Below are positions 56,514 through 64,000 of a DNA stretch of 64,000 nucleotides, piece by piece. Position 1 is the stretch's first letter; each line of letters begins with the position of its first letter. The notes beneath the pieces are model-generated. The model did not search any database. It was not told where the DNA came from and worked only from the letters and a program-made list of their open reading frames with translations. A program made the translations under genes and the position numbers. The DNA comes from Mycobacterium spongiae (GTDB lineage: Bacteria > Actinomycetota > Actinomycetes > Mycobacteriales > Mycobacteriaceae), in assembly GCF_018278905.1 (NCBI RefSeq), contig NZ_CP046600.1, forward strand, positions 4,402,001 through 4,466,000, in the 5' to 3' direction.

Positions 56514-58019
56514 ATGCCTATCACAACATTTCCTCTGGTGGACGCGATCGTTGGCGCGCGCCACCGAAGCCTCGATGGTGTGGTTCTTATCGCTGCCCAA
56601 CATTTGCTGGAGACGACCCATGCGATGCTGCGCTCGCTGTTTGGGGTGGGGCTTGACCCGCGCAACGTAGCGCTGATCGGTAAGTGCTACTCAACACACC
56701 TTGGTGTGGTTGAGGCGATGCGTGCCGACGGCATCTATGTCGACGATTCCAGCGATGCCTATGCGCCCCACGAACCTTTCGACGCCGAGTACACGCGCAA
56801 CGTGGAACGGTTCTTCGGCGAGTCCTGGGATCGGCTGGTGGCCGGGCGGAGCGCGCGAGTAGTGCTCCTCGACGACGGCGGATCGCTATTGGCCACGGCA
56901 GGGGCGGTGCTCGATGGCAGCGCTGACGTGATCGGTATCGAGCAGACGTCCGCCGGCTACGCGAAGATCCTCGGTTGCCAACTCGGGTTTCCCGTTATCA
57001 ACATCGCACGCTCGTCGGCGAAGTTGTTATACGAGTCGCCAATTATCGCCGCACGCGTGACGCAGACGGCCTTCGAGCGTATTTCGGCGGTTGACTCCGG
57101 CAATGCGATCCTGATTACGGGCGCGGGCGCAATCGGGACTGCGCTGGCGCAGGTGCTGCGTCCTTGTCACGACCTGGTGGACTTGTACGACCCGCGCTCT
57201 GGGGACACGGCCGCGATCGATCTACCGGAGGTGATCGGCGACTACGACGTGATCATTGGCGCCACCGGGGCAACGAGTGTGCCCGCCGCAATGCACGAAT
57301 TGCTGCGCCCCGACGTGGTGTTGATGTCGGCGTCTTCGTCTGACCGTGAGTTCGATGCCGTCGCGTTACGCCAGCGCGCGACGCCGAATTACGACTGCCA
57401 TGCAGATCTCGAGATCTCCGACGGAAGCGTTAACGCAACGTTGTTGAATTCGGGGTTCCCGGTCAACTTCGACGGTTCCGCGATGTGTGGTGACGCGTCG
57501 ATGGCGCTGACGATGGCTTTGCTGGCGGCCGCAGTGGTGCATGCCGCAAGTGCAGTAGTCACCGATATCGCCAGCGAGCACCCGCATCTCGGGCTGCTCG
57601 ACCAAGGTGACATCGTGGCATCGTTTTTGAACATCGATGTTCCGCTGCAAGCGCTCAGCCGGTTACCGTTGCTCTCGATCGGGGGTTATCGGCGTCTTGA
57701 GGTGCGCTCCGGGGAGATTCTCTTCCACCAGGGCGATCAAGCCGATCACTTCTTCGTCGTCGAATCCGGCGAGCTCGAGGCGCTCGTCGACGGCGAGTTC
57801 ACGCGCCGGCTCTGCGCTGGCGACCATTTCGGTGAGATCGCTTTGCTCAACGCCTCGCGGCGCACGGCGACGGTGCGGGCGCGTGACCCGTCGGTCCTGT
57901 GGGCGCTCGACGGCACGGCTTTCAGCGAGGCTGTCAACGCGGATACCGCGATGCGCGACATCGCCAACGGTGTTGTCACCGCACGCCTCGATCACGCCGC
58001 ACCTGCCTCGGAGGGTTAG
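56514..58019 (+). CDS. S-adenosylhomocysteine-hydrolase-like NAD-binding protein fused to a cNMP-binding domain
   Basis: 501 residues from the ATG at 56514; an upstream frame from 56412 adds 34 residues of poor quality. The body resembles SAHH: SADVIGIEQTSAGYAKI, GFPVINIARSSAKLLYESP (counterpart of the VNDSVTKxxFDN region) and the NAD loop ILITGAGAIGTALA (GAGAIG at 203-208). It lacks the long C-terminal SAHH tail. Residues 380-490 form a cNMP-binding domain with cassette FGEIALLNASRRTATVRA (Glu441, Arg450). I know no standard family with this fusion. The reaction is unknown; it could bind NAD and a nucleoside-like ligand and respond to cNMP. It follows the patatin gene after 193 bp on the same strand. 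Confidence 0.65.
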   Translation: MPITTFPLVDAIVGARHRSLDGVVLIAAQHLLETTHAMLRSLFGVGLDPRNVALIGKCYSTHLGVVEAMRADGIYVDDSSDAYAPHEPFDAEYTRNVERFFGESWDRLVAGRSARVVLLDDGGSLLATAGAVLDGSADVIGIEQTSAGYAKILGCQLGFPVINIARSSAKLLYESPIIAARVTQTAFERISAVDSGNAILITGAGAIGTALAQVLRPCHDLVDLYDPRSGDTAAIDLPEVIGDYDVIIGATGATSVPAAMHELLRPDVVLMSASSSDREFDAVALRQRATPNYDCHADLEISDGSVNATLLNSGFPVNFDGSAMCGDASMALTMALLAAAVVHAASAVVTDIASEHPHLGLLDQGDIVASFLNIDVPLQALSRLPLLSIGGYRRLEVRSGEILFHQGDQADHFFVVESGELEALVDGEFTRRLCAGDHFGEIALLNASRRTATVRARDPSVLWALDGTAFSEAVNADTAMRDIANGVVTARLDHAAPASEG

Positions 58020-58298
58020 ACGCCGCATCGCGGCTCAAGCGGATCGGCGGGGGCTTCACCGTCTTCGGTCGTATTCCCCAGCGCAGTGACTGAGGACATC
58101 AGCGGCGCCGTGCATGGCACCATCTCACTGGTGCGATGTCGGGCCCAGATTCCCGGCGGTGTGGGCACGATCTGGGCGCTGCACCCTGGGACGCACATCC
58201 GACGACCGGCGGCTACGCCGAAACGACACGTACCACATCCACCGGCATACCGCCGACTACCGATGCGCCCTCCCGCATACCCGGGTGTGTCGCTGGAG

Positions 58299-60707
58299 TC
58301 ACAATTCCTGCTGAGGCTTCGTTGCCTGCCCCACGGAAAGCAGCTCATCTCTGCTGGCGGACCATCGGAGGGAGTCGAGCCGGCCATTAATATCCACGCT
58401 GAGGCGATGAGTTCTCACTGCTGCTTGGTATAGATCGTGTTCGGATCGGTACGCTGCCGAATCAACATTGTATTCGGTGAAACTGTCGAGAATAACCTTT
58501 GCGAAGTTTTGAATGAAATTCAGAGGATTTGCGACCTCATGCAAGACTCCGCTGCTAACCCGGCCCAGCGCGGCTGCCGTTTCAGCGTTCGATGTCTCGA
58601 TTCGCGCCTCACGCAATTTTTGGAGCAGCGCCCGCGATCTATTCGCGACTTCCGACGCCACCGAAAACGAATGCGGCATTAACATCAGAGCCGCCAATAC
58701 CGCTAGCAACAGCACGGATCCTGCGGCTAGCAGCGACGGGTCCAAAGTAATGGGCTCGAGTGCAAAAGGGTCAATCGCAACCAATCCCACGAACGCGATG
58801 ATTGCTGTCGGCACGGCCACCTCAAGCGAGAGTCGCAGACCAGCGAATCCGTAACCGACTGCGAACGCGATCACAAGCATGCCGATCGGCGGGTAATCGT
58901 TCCGTAGCGCGCTTATCAGCGGGAAATCAACCGTGCCTCGGGTAACTGCCAGGACGATCGCCCCCAGGCCCACGGAATACGACACTATGCGCGATGCAAC
59001 GCCGAATCGTGCCCCTGGATTGCCTTCGAACCACGCCCAGCTCCCGATCGACACGACTATCTGGGTTGCCAGGATCGCAATCCAAATCTCTTGGCCGTCA
59101 GCGAACCCGAATCCCACGATGGTCAGTGTGAGTATCGTCAGCACTGTAGCCACGCGATATCGATTCGTACGGTATCTCACAAGTTCCGCATCGGTCTCCG
59201 AAACCTCCGATGACTCAGACGGCTGGACCGAGGGCGTTTCAACAGGAGCAGCTGGGGGCGCCTCAGCGTGCGGCCGATTGCTCTGCTCGGCGGCGGACAC
59301 GGCAATTGGCAGGGTGGCAGTGGCCACGGCCCCACCTTGGTGCGGCTCGGGCTCCAGGGTGAGTTCACCACCAAGCTCGACCAGGGTCGCCCTGGCCGTC
59401 AGCAAACCCAGGCCCGCGCGGCCACTAGTAGGCGGTTTCGTGGTGTAAAACGGCTCGAAATACGCTTCAATTTTGCTCGGGTCAAGACCTAGCCCGTTGT
59501 CGATCACTTGGATCTCGACCTCGCTAGCCAGCAAACGACCCGTTATTTGCACGCAGCCTTGAAATTCGCCGCTCGTTCGTCGCGTTTTCTCTCCGATTGA
59601 ATCGACAGCATTCGTGATCAAGTTTTGCAGCATCTCGGCGAGCGCACCATACCGGCCTGCAACCAACGTTGACGTCAGCTCGTCGACATCAGTAGCGATC
59701 GGGACGTGTGCCGAGCCTTCGACGGTGAACACGGCCGAAAGCACGAGAGCTTGCTCCTGAATCAACGAACCGATGTCGACTAGCTCGTCGGCAGATGGTC
59801 CATGTCGATCGATCTCTGAGCGCGTCATCGTCTGGGCAACCGAGGAGGCGCGAACACTATGGCGCCGAATCGTCTCCCACCCGATCTCGAGATCGTCAAC
59901 GAACTCCCTCGGCGCACCCGCATTTTCTCTGCGCGCCAATCTTCCGACAAACCGGCAAGCGTCCGTAGCGATGTCGGCAAGTTCCTCGAGCATGGGCCGA
60001 ATCTCATGTCCCAGTGCGGCGGTTCTGCGGCCAGTCTCCGCTAGGCGATACTGAAAGTCCAATCGAACCGCAGCATTCTGCTCGAAACTCAACACGACCG
60101 CCAGCTCAGCCGCGGCTCGATACTGTCGATCAATAGCCCACAGCGCTGCAATGCCGGCGCTTCCTACTATTGTCGCGGCGACAATGCTGGACAGACGTGG
60201 CCCGAAAGTGTGCGACGCGGCATCCGGCGAAATGTATCGCAACGAGTAGACAGCCGTCGCCACGAGCCCCCAAATAATAGCGGCTCGTTTCCCAAGGAGT
60301 AACCACGCACCCGCGGCGATAAAAAATGCATAAAGCACCGTAGTTTGGTGTTGGTAGCCGATGAAAATTATGAATAATACCCAAAGTGTAGTAATTTCAA
60401 GACCGATGCAGATGTGGGCCGCGATGGGATATCTCGTCTTCCAGGAACGGCGCGCCCACAGCCACGTTGCCACAAGAACCGAGAAAGCGACTAGGGCCGC
60501 AAAGGCGAAGCCGTTATGAACTCCGATTTCATTGGTGAAAGCACCAAACATAAAGCCACCAAAGAGGATGAAGACCCCTGCGATTCGCCTGAGCCGCGAT
60601 GCTGCGGCTACTTCAGCCAATAAACCTCGGAGACGACGATCCATCCGGGGATCGAGGTAGTCGAAAGTCAACTGACCAGGATAGCCGGATCGGGCGGTTT
60701 CCTTCAT
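58299..60707 (-). CDS. Membrane sensor kinase, paralogue of 51466-53868
   Basis: 802 residues; the ATG at 60707 is chosen over that at 60716 because AAGGAG then lies ten bases upstream and the paralogue starts at the same place (MKETARSGYPGQL versus MTKTARSGDPGRL). Same layout: 5-6 membrane helices, DHp RTAALGHEIRPML, ATPase domain with LQNLITNAVDSIG and VIDNGLGLD, FEPFYTTKPPTSGRAGLGLL, second membrane module and a lone C-terminal DHp with GVLHEVANPLNFIQNF. Overall divergence is substantial, but residues near 580-670 are identical to the paralogue. No response regulator gene is next to it, so it may share the partner of the first copy. Confidence 0.8.
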   Translation of the reverse strand: MKETARSGYPGQLTFDYLDPRMDRRLRGLLAEVAAASRLRRIAGVFILFGGFMFGAFTNEIGVHNGFAFAALVAFSVLVATWLWARRSWKTRYPIAAHICIGLEITTLWVLFIIFIGYQHQTTVLYAFFIAAGAWLLLGKRAAIIWGLVATAVYSLRYISPDAASHTFGPRLSSIVAATIVGSAGIAALWAIDRQYRAAAELAVVLSFEQNAAVRLDFQYRLAETGRRTAALGHEIRPMLEELADIATDACRFVGRLARRENAGAPREFVDDLEIGWETIRRHSVRASSVAQTMTRSEIDRHGPSADELVDIGSLIQEQALVLSAVFTVEGSAHVPIATDVDELTSTLVAGRYGALAEMLQNLITNAVDSIGEKTRRTSGEFQGCVQITGRLLASEVEIQVIDNGLGLDPSKIEAYFEPFYTTKPPTSGRAGLGLLTARATLVELGGELTLEPEPHQGGAVATATLPIAVSAAEQSNRPHAEAPPAAPVETPSVQPSESSEVSETDAELVRYRTNRYRVATVLTILTLTIVGFGFADGQEIWIAILATQIVVSIGSWAWFEGNPGARFGVASRIVSYSVGLGAIVLAVTRGTVDFPLISALRNDYPPIGMLVIAFAVGYGFAGLRLSLEVAVPTAIIAFVGLVAIDPFALEPITLDPSLLAAGSVLLLAVLAALMLMPHSFSVASEVANRSRALLQKLREARIETSNAETAAALGRVSSGVLHEVANPLNFIQNFAKVILDSFTEYNVDSAAYRSEHDLYQAAVRTHRLSVDINGRLDSLRWSASRDELLSVGQATKPQQEL
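58700..58950 (-). repeat. Near-identical tract shared by the two membrane kinases (copy B)
   Basis: Counterpart of 51880-52130; see that entry. Confidence 0.8.
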
Positions 60708-60767
60708 CACTGGCATGCTCCTTCAGGTCAAGGTGAAGCCTTGAATTTCATTGTTAGAGAGCGGCAT

Positions 60768-60995
60768 TTACGGCTCCTCGTCCGCGGTGCTAGACGGGCG
60801 GCAGCTGGAGCTTTTCCGCCAGGTCGGAGTTCTCAGCACCTTCGGACGCCCATTTAGCCAATTCTCCACCTCATATGCTCTCGTATCATGCCTTACCTTC
60901 AGGCGTGTACTGATGTTACTACGGTGAACGGGTCTGCCCGCACCGTTTTTGCAGACCTCAAGCCACGAAACCAACAGCTCCGCTGGCTGAGGTTC
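60768..60995 (-). pseudogene. Third, internally deleted copy of the EspR-like gene
   Basis: On the minus strand it matches the intact gene and the 45-kb relic from AACCTCAGCCAGCGGAGCTG through the RTCAGTACAY/GGCATGATACGAG block and the TTG start region (GGTGGAGAATTGGCTAAA) to about codon 20, then jumps to the last codons (QLPP.., GAGGAGCCGTAA) and the first bases of the ImmA-like gene (CTCTCTAACAATGAAATTC at 60766-60748). So the middle of the gene and all of the next gene are deleted. Orientation is opposite to the 45-kb copy. Confidence 0.8.
60905..60914 (-). promoter_or_regulatory. RTCAGTACAY site of the third EspR-like copy
   Basis: GTGTACTGAT on the plus strand, ATCAGTACAC on the minus strand, at the same distance from the TTG start region as in the intact copy. 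Confidence 0.5.
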
Positions 60996-61091
60996 AGCGG
61001 CCTGACCCCGATCGGTTGATCCAGGAGGTCTGTACCCCGTTCGTAGGTCCACCGTTGTGAGAGTTGGGGCAAAGGGATCATCGAAGGTCAC

Positions 61092-61403
61092 ATGCCCCGT
61101 ATGTATCGGGCCGGTGTGTGCCGGCAAATCGTTTCTCGGCTGCCTTGGGGCGAGGTGGTCGCTGCGATCGCGGCCGAGACCGGCATAGCTCAAGCCACGT
61201 TGTTTCGGTGGAAGCGTCAGGCGTTGATCGATGCCGGTGTCATCCAGGGCATTCCCAGTGTGGAGGCCGACGAGCTAGGCACAGCCCACGAACGCATCGC
61301 GGCGCTGGAGGCCGAGCTGACATTGACCCGGGACGCGTGCGAGCTGTTCAACGAGCGGGCGGTGGTGCCGCCAAGACGCCGACGCGCGATCGTTGAAGAC
61401 TGA
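61092..61403 (+). mobile_element. IS3-family OrfA-like transposase protein, orphan
   Basis: 103 residues from the ATG at 61092. The N-terminal part is an IS3-type helix-turn-helix (EVVAAIAAETGIAQATLFRW, KRQALIDAG) and the C-terminal part a leucine-zipper-like helix (AHERIAALEAELTLTRDACE) with the PRRRRAIVED ending. No OrfB with the DDE catalytic domain follows, so it cannot transpose alone. It lies just outside the inverted EspR-like relic that ends the signalling island. Confidence 0.75.
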
Positions 61404-61622
61404 TTAGGCGAGGGCACTCCGCTCGAGCCGCTTGTCGGATAACAGGATTGGCCAGTTTCGGTGGTGGCATGCGGTCCCCACGAATTTGTTCATCCTCCAA
61501 CCGGTTCGGTGCTCGATGTCGTGGCTGGCAGCCAGCGCGGTGACCACGAAGCTCAAGTGCGCCTCGATGGATTCGCGCAGGTGGTCATAGATCGGAGCGC
61601 CTCCGCGCGGCGGACGGGTTGC
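61404..61622. other. No gene seen
   Basis: About 220 bp between the transposase relic and the mmpL stop with no supported gene; probably the decayed end of the IS element. Confidence 0.35.
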
Positions 61623-64000
61623 TCAACCGGTTGCGTTGGTGCGCGCCAGTCGCGGTGTCGCGTAGGTGTGAGCCCGGAGAGGCCACCAGAACCAGCGACC
61701 CAGCAGGGTCGCAACCGACGGCATCACAAAGGACCGGACCACGACGATGTCAAACAAGAGTCCGATCATCACCGTGGTACCGAATTGGGCTATGCCACGC
61801 AGGTCGCTCGCGGCCATTGAGCCCATCGTCAAGGCGAACACGACGCCGGCGGTGGTGACGACTCCGCCCGTGTTGGCGATAGATCGAATGATGCCGGTTT
61901 TTGGGCCCGCTCCGATTTCCTCCCGGAATCGGGCGACCAGTAAGAGGTTGTAATCCGATCCGACTGCGAGCATGACGATCGTGGCCAAGGGCAGCACCAT
62001 CCAGTGGAACGGCATATGCAGGATGTGCTGCCAGATAAGGATCGATATTCCGAGGGCGGAACCCAGTGAGCCCGCGACCGTCCCGACAATGACTGCGGCG
62101 GCGACGACGCTACTGGTGATGGTCAGCACTATCACGAAGATGAGGCACAGCGACGCTACGACGGCAATCATGAGGTCGTAAGTGGCGCGATCATGGATAT
62201 CTTTGTAGGTCGATGCCGCCCCGGCCAGGTAAATGCGTGCGGTCACTAGCGGGGTTCCCTTCACGGCATCGTCGGCGGCATACAAAATCGGGTCGATATG
62301 CGACATTCCTTCGAGGCTGGCCGGTTCGCCTTTGTGGGTGATGATAAATCGCGCTGACTTGCCGTCGGGGGACAAGAAGTGCGTCAGGCCACGTTGGAAA
62401 TCTGGATTGTCGAAAGTTTCAGGTGGTAGATAGAACGAATCATCATTCTTAGCCGCGTCGAACGCTTGACCCATAGCTGAAACGTTCCGGGTGACGTCCT
62501 CCATTTGAGTGACAAGTCCCGCGAAGGTGCTTGCCATTGTTTGAGAAATGCTCTTCACGGCCCGCATCGTCGCGATCATTTGCGGCAACTGGGCGAGGAG
62601 TTGAGGCTGGATGACGTCGACTTGATCAAGGTTATGGACGAGATTGCCGACATCCTCGCTGAGTCTGTCGACGCCATCAAGGCCGTCCAGCAAAGAGCGC
62701 AGCGACCAGCAAATGGGAATGGCAGAACAATGGCGTTCCCAGTAGAAGTAACTGCGTATCGGTCGCCAGGTATCGTCGAAGTCAGCGAGATGATCTCGGA
62801 GCTCGTTGGTGTTGACCTGCATCGTCTTGGCGTCAGCGTCCATGTCATGCACGACGTCGGTGAGTTGTCGCATCAAGCTGTCGATGCGCTCGGTGATGTC
62901 GATCATGTGTTGCAGTTCATCGGTTATTCTTCGCATATCGGCGACGCTGTCTTTGAGGAGCTTTAGGTTCTGAATAGTCATGGTGCCTTGGAGCCCTATT
63001 TGAAACGGGATCGAACTATGGTCGATCGGAGTGCCCAACGGTCTGGTAATGGTTTGCGTCCTCGCGACGCCAGGACTGTGAAATACGCGTTTGGCGATTC
63101 TATCCAGTACCAGCATGTCTGTTGGGTTGCGCAGGTCGTGATCGGCCCCGATCATCAGCAGCTCGGGTGCCAGGCGGGCTTGTGGAAAATGTCGTTCGGC
63201 GGCGTTGTAACCAATGTTGGATGGCGCGTCGCGGGGGATATAAAACCGATCGTTGTAGTTAGCGTGATATTTTGGCAAGGAGAGCAGCCCGATCGCCATT
63301 ACCAGGGTCGCTGCGACCAATACCGGGACAGGCCATCGAACGACAACGGTGCCGGTCCGTCGCCAAAACCGGGTCCTCTGTGGTCGTCTGGACTCGAGGA
63401 ACCCGAATCGGCTCGCGACGGTGATTATGGCCGGAGCGAGGCTCAAGGAGGCCAGGATCACCATGAGCAAACCGATCACGCTGGGCAATCCAGGGTTGCT
63501 CAAGTAGGGAAGCCTGGTAAAGGTTAGGCAGAACATCGCCCCGGCGATGGTCAGTCCTGAACCCAGGACCACGTGGCTTGTCCCGTGAAACATGGTGTAG
63601 TACGCAGCTTCCCGGTCCTCGCCAGCTGCGCGTGCTTCCTGAAAGCGCCCGATAAGAAAGATGAGATAGTCGACGGACGTCGCTATCGTCAACGCCACGA
63701 GGGCACTGACGCCGAAACTCGACAAGCCGAGGATTCTGTGCGTGGCCAGGGCAGATATCACACCCCGGACCGCAACCAGCTCGATCCCGACAGTAAACAG
63801 CACGATAAGGACTGTCGCGATAGAGCGGTATGCGGCTAACAGCGTGATTGCGATCACCAAAAAGGTGATGCCGGTAATCCTTTTCAGGCTACGGTCGGCG
63901 TAATCACGTCGATCCGTGGACAGCGGACCCGTGCCGGTCACATAAGCCTTGATCCCCGGAGGCGGCGGCACGCTGTCCACAATGCGTTGGACTGCAGCAG
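61623..64000 (-). CDS. MmpL-family RND lipid transporter, N-terminus beyond window
   Basis: The frame is open to the window's end (reading [20 protein letters not shown] upstream of the GTG at 63980), so the N-terminal part is missing; about 790 residues remain. MmpL features: the first large periplasmic domain end, then helices with [20 protein letters not shown] (proton-relay Asp-Tyr, [12 protein letters not shown]), the helical loop domain with [20 protein letters not shown], and the second half [20 protein letters not shown] with the matching Asp-Tyr pair. It belongs to the MmpL4/5-type group, which exports siderophores or lipids, usually with an MmpS partner. No mmpS gene is visible in the window. 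Confidence 0.9.
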   Translation of the reverse strand, partial: AAVQRIVDSVPPPPGIKAYVTGTGPLSTDRRDYADRSLKRITGITFLVIAITLLAAYRSIATVLIVLFTVGIELVAVRGVISALATHRILGLSSFGVSALVALTIATSVDYLIFLIGRFQEARAAGEDREAAYYTMFHGTSHVVLGSGLTIAGAMFCLTFTRLPYLSNPGLPSVIGLLMVILASLSLAPAIITVASRFGFLESRRPQRTRFWRRTGTVVVRWPVPVLVAATLVMAIGLLSLPKYHANYNDRFYIPRDAPSNIGYNAAERHFPQARLAPELLMIGADHDLRNPTDMLVLDRIAKRVFHSPGVARTQTITRPLGTPIDHSSIPFQIGLQGTMTIQNLKLLKDSVADMRRITDELQHMIDITERIDSLMRQLTDVVHDMDADAKTMQVNTNELRDHLADFDDTWRPIRSYFYWERHCSAIPICWSLRSLLDGLDGVDRLSEDVGNLVHNLDQVDVIQPQLLAQLPQMIATMRAVKSISQTMASTFAGLVTQMEDVTRNVSAMGQAFDAAKNDDSFYLPPETFDNPDFQRGLTHFLSPDGKSARFIITHKGEPASLEGMSHIDPILYAADDAVKGTPLVTARIYLAGAASTYKDIHDRATYDLMIAVVASLCLIFVIVLTITSSVVAAAVIVGTVAGSLGSALGISILIWQHILHMPFHWMVLPLATIVMLAVGSDYNLLLVARFREEIGAGPKTGIIRSIANTGGVVTTAGVVFALTMGSMAASDLRGIAQFGTTVMIGLLFDIVVVRSFVMPSVATLLGRWFWWPLRAHTYATPRLARTNATG

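Noticed and set aside
58016..58433. Coding frames in the gap between the SAHH-like gene and the second kinase
   Set aside because: Frames on both strands lack ribosome sites, consistent codon bias and recognisable domains; much of each overlaps the real genes.

Overview
The window comes from a slow-growing Mycobacterium of the M. tuberculosis / M. kansasii / M. marinum type. Evidence: high GC, four long PE_PGRS genes or gene copies, a PE-PPE hydrolase, MmpL and a block of genes in the same order as M. tuberculosis Rv1005c down to Rv0989c (read here in reverse). It is not a simple match to M. tuberculosis, because the conserved block is interrupted and then followed by about 40 kb of accessory DNA. 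Species assignment is inference.

Region 1 (1-22.8 kb) is the conserved backbone: pabB (5' end cut by the window edge), a Pro-rich secreted protein, rsmI, pmt, arcA, an AlkB-like oxygenase, two DUF5642 lipoproteins, the cAMP-gated lysine acetyltransferase Pat/KATmt, a PE_PGRS gene, tRNA-Ala(CGC), the glpR-rimJ-glp(moeA1)-galU group, 5-formyl-THF cyclo-ligase, ruc behind a CIRCE operator, a SAF-domain protein and a divergent grcC2-type prenyl synthase. A 2.5-kb insert (13.0-15.5 kb) sits between a copy of the tRNA-Ala 3' end and the tRNA itself. It carries a decayed DUF732 gene, a broken toxin beside an intact antitoxin-like gene and a hydrolase without its nucleophile.

Region 2 (22.9-36.2 kb) is rearranged: an IS3-type remnant, a PGRS remnant, a decayed phage-lysin-like gene with two in-frame stops, an MbcA/MbcT-type toxin-antitoxin pair with a clear operator, and two near-identical PE_PGRS genes forming a roughly 3-kb inverted repeat, one of them frameshifted. 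IS256, IS21 and PGRS relics follow.

Region 3 (36.3-45.5 kb) holds an EspR-like regulator, an ImmA-like metallopeptidase and a MAB_1171c-type membrane protein in one operon, then a PE_PGRS gene, a PE-PPE hydrolase, a broken PE gene and a truncated copy of the EspR-like gene.

Region 4 (45.5-60.7 kb) is the most interesting part: a cyclic-nucleotide/two-component signalling island bounded on both sides by inverted relics of the EspR-like gene. It encodes a LuxI/OlsB-like N-acyltransferase fused to a cNMP-binding domain, a PlsC-type acyltransferase, an MBL-fold hydrolase (possible cNMP phosphodiesterase), a response regulator fused to a class III nucleotidyl cyclase, a soluble histidine kinase, two paralogous membrane histidine kinases with an extra lone phosphoacceptor-type domain, a cNMP-gated patatin phospholipase and an S-adenosylhomocysteine-hydrolase-like protein fused to a cNMP-binding domain. 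A model (inference) is: membrane sensor -> kinase -> response-regulator cyclase -> cNMP -> cNMP-gated lipid or aminolipid enzymes, with the MBL protein ending the signal. A shared sequence, RTCAGTACAY, lies upstream of the EspR-like gene, both of its relics and PE/PPE genes here, and could be a regulator site.

Region 5 (61-64 kb) has an orphan IS3-type OrfA and an MmpL transporter that runs off the window.
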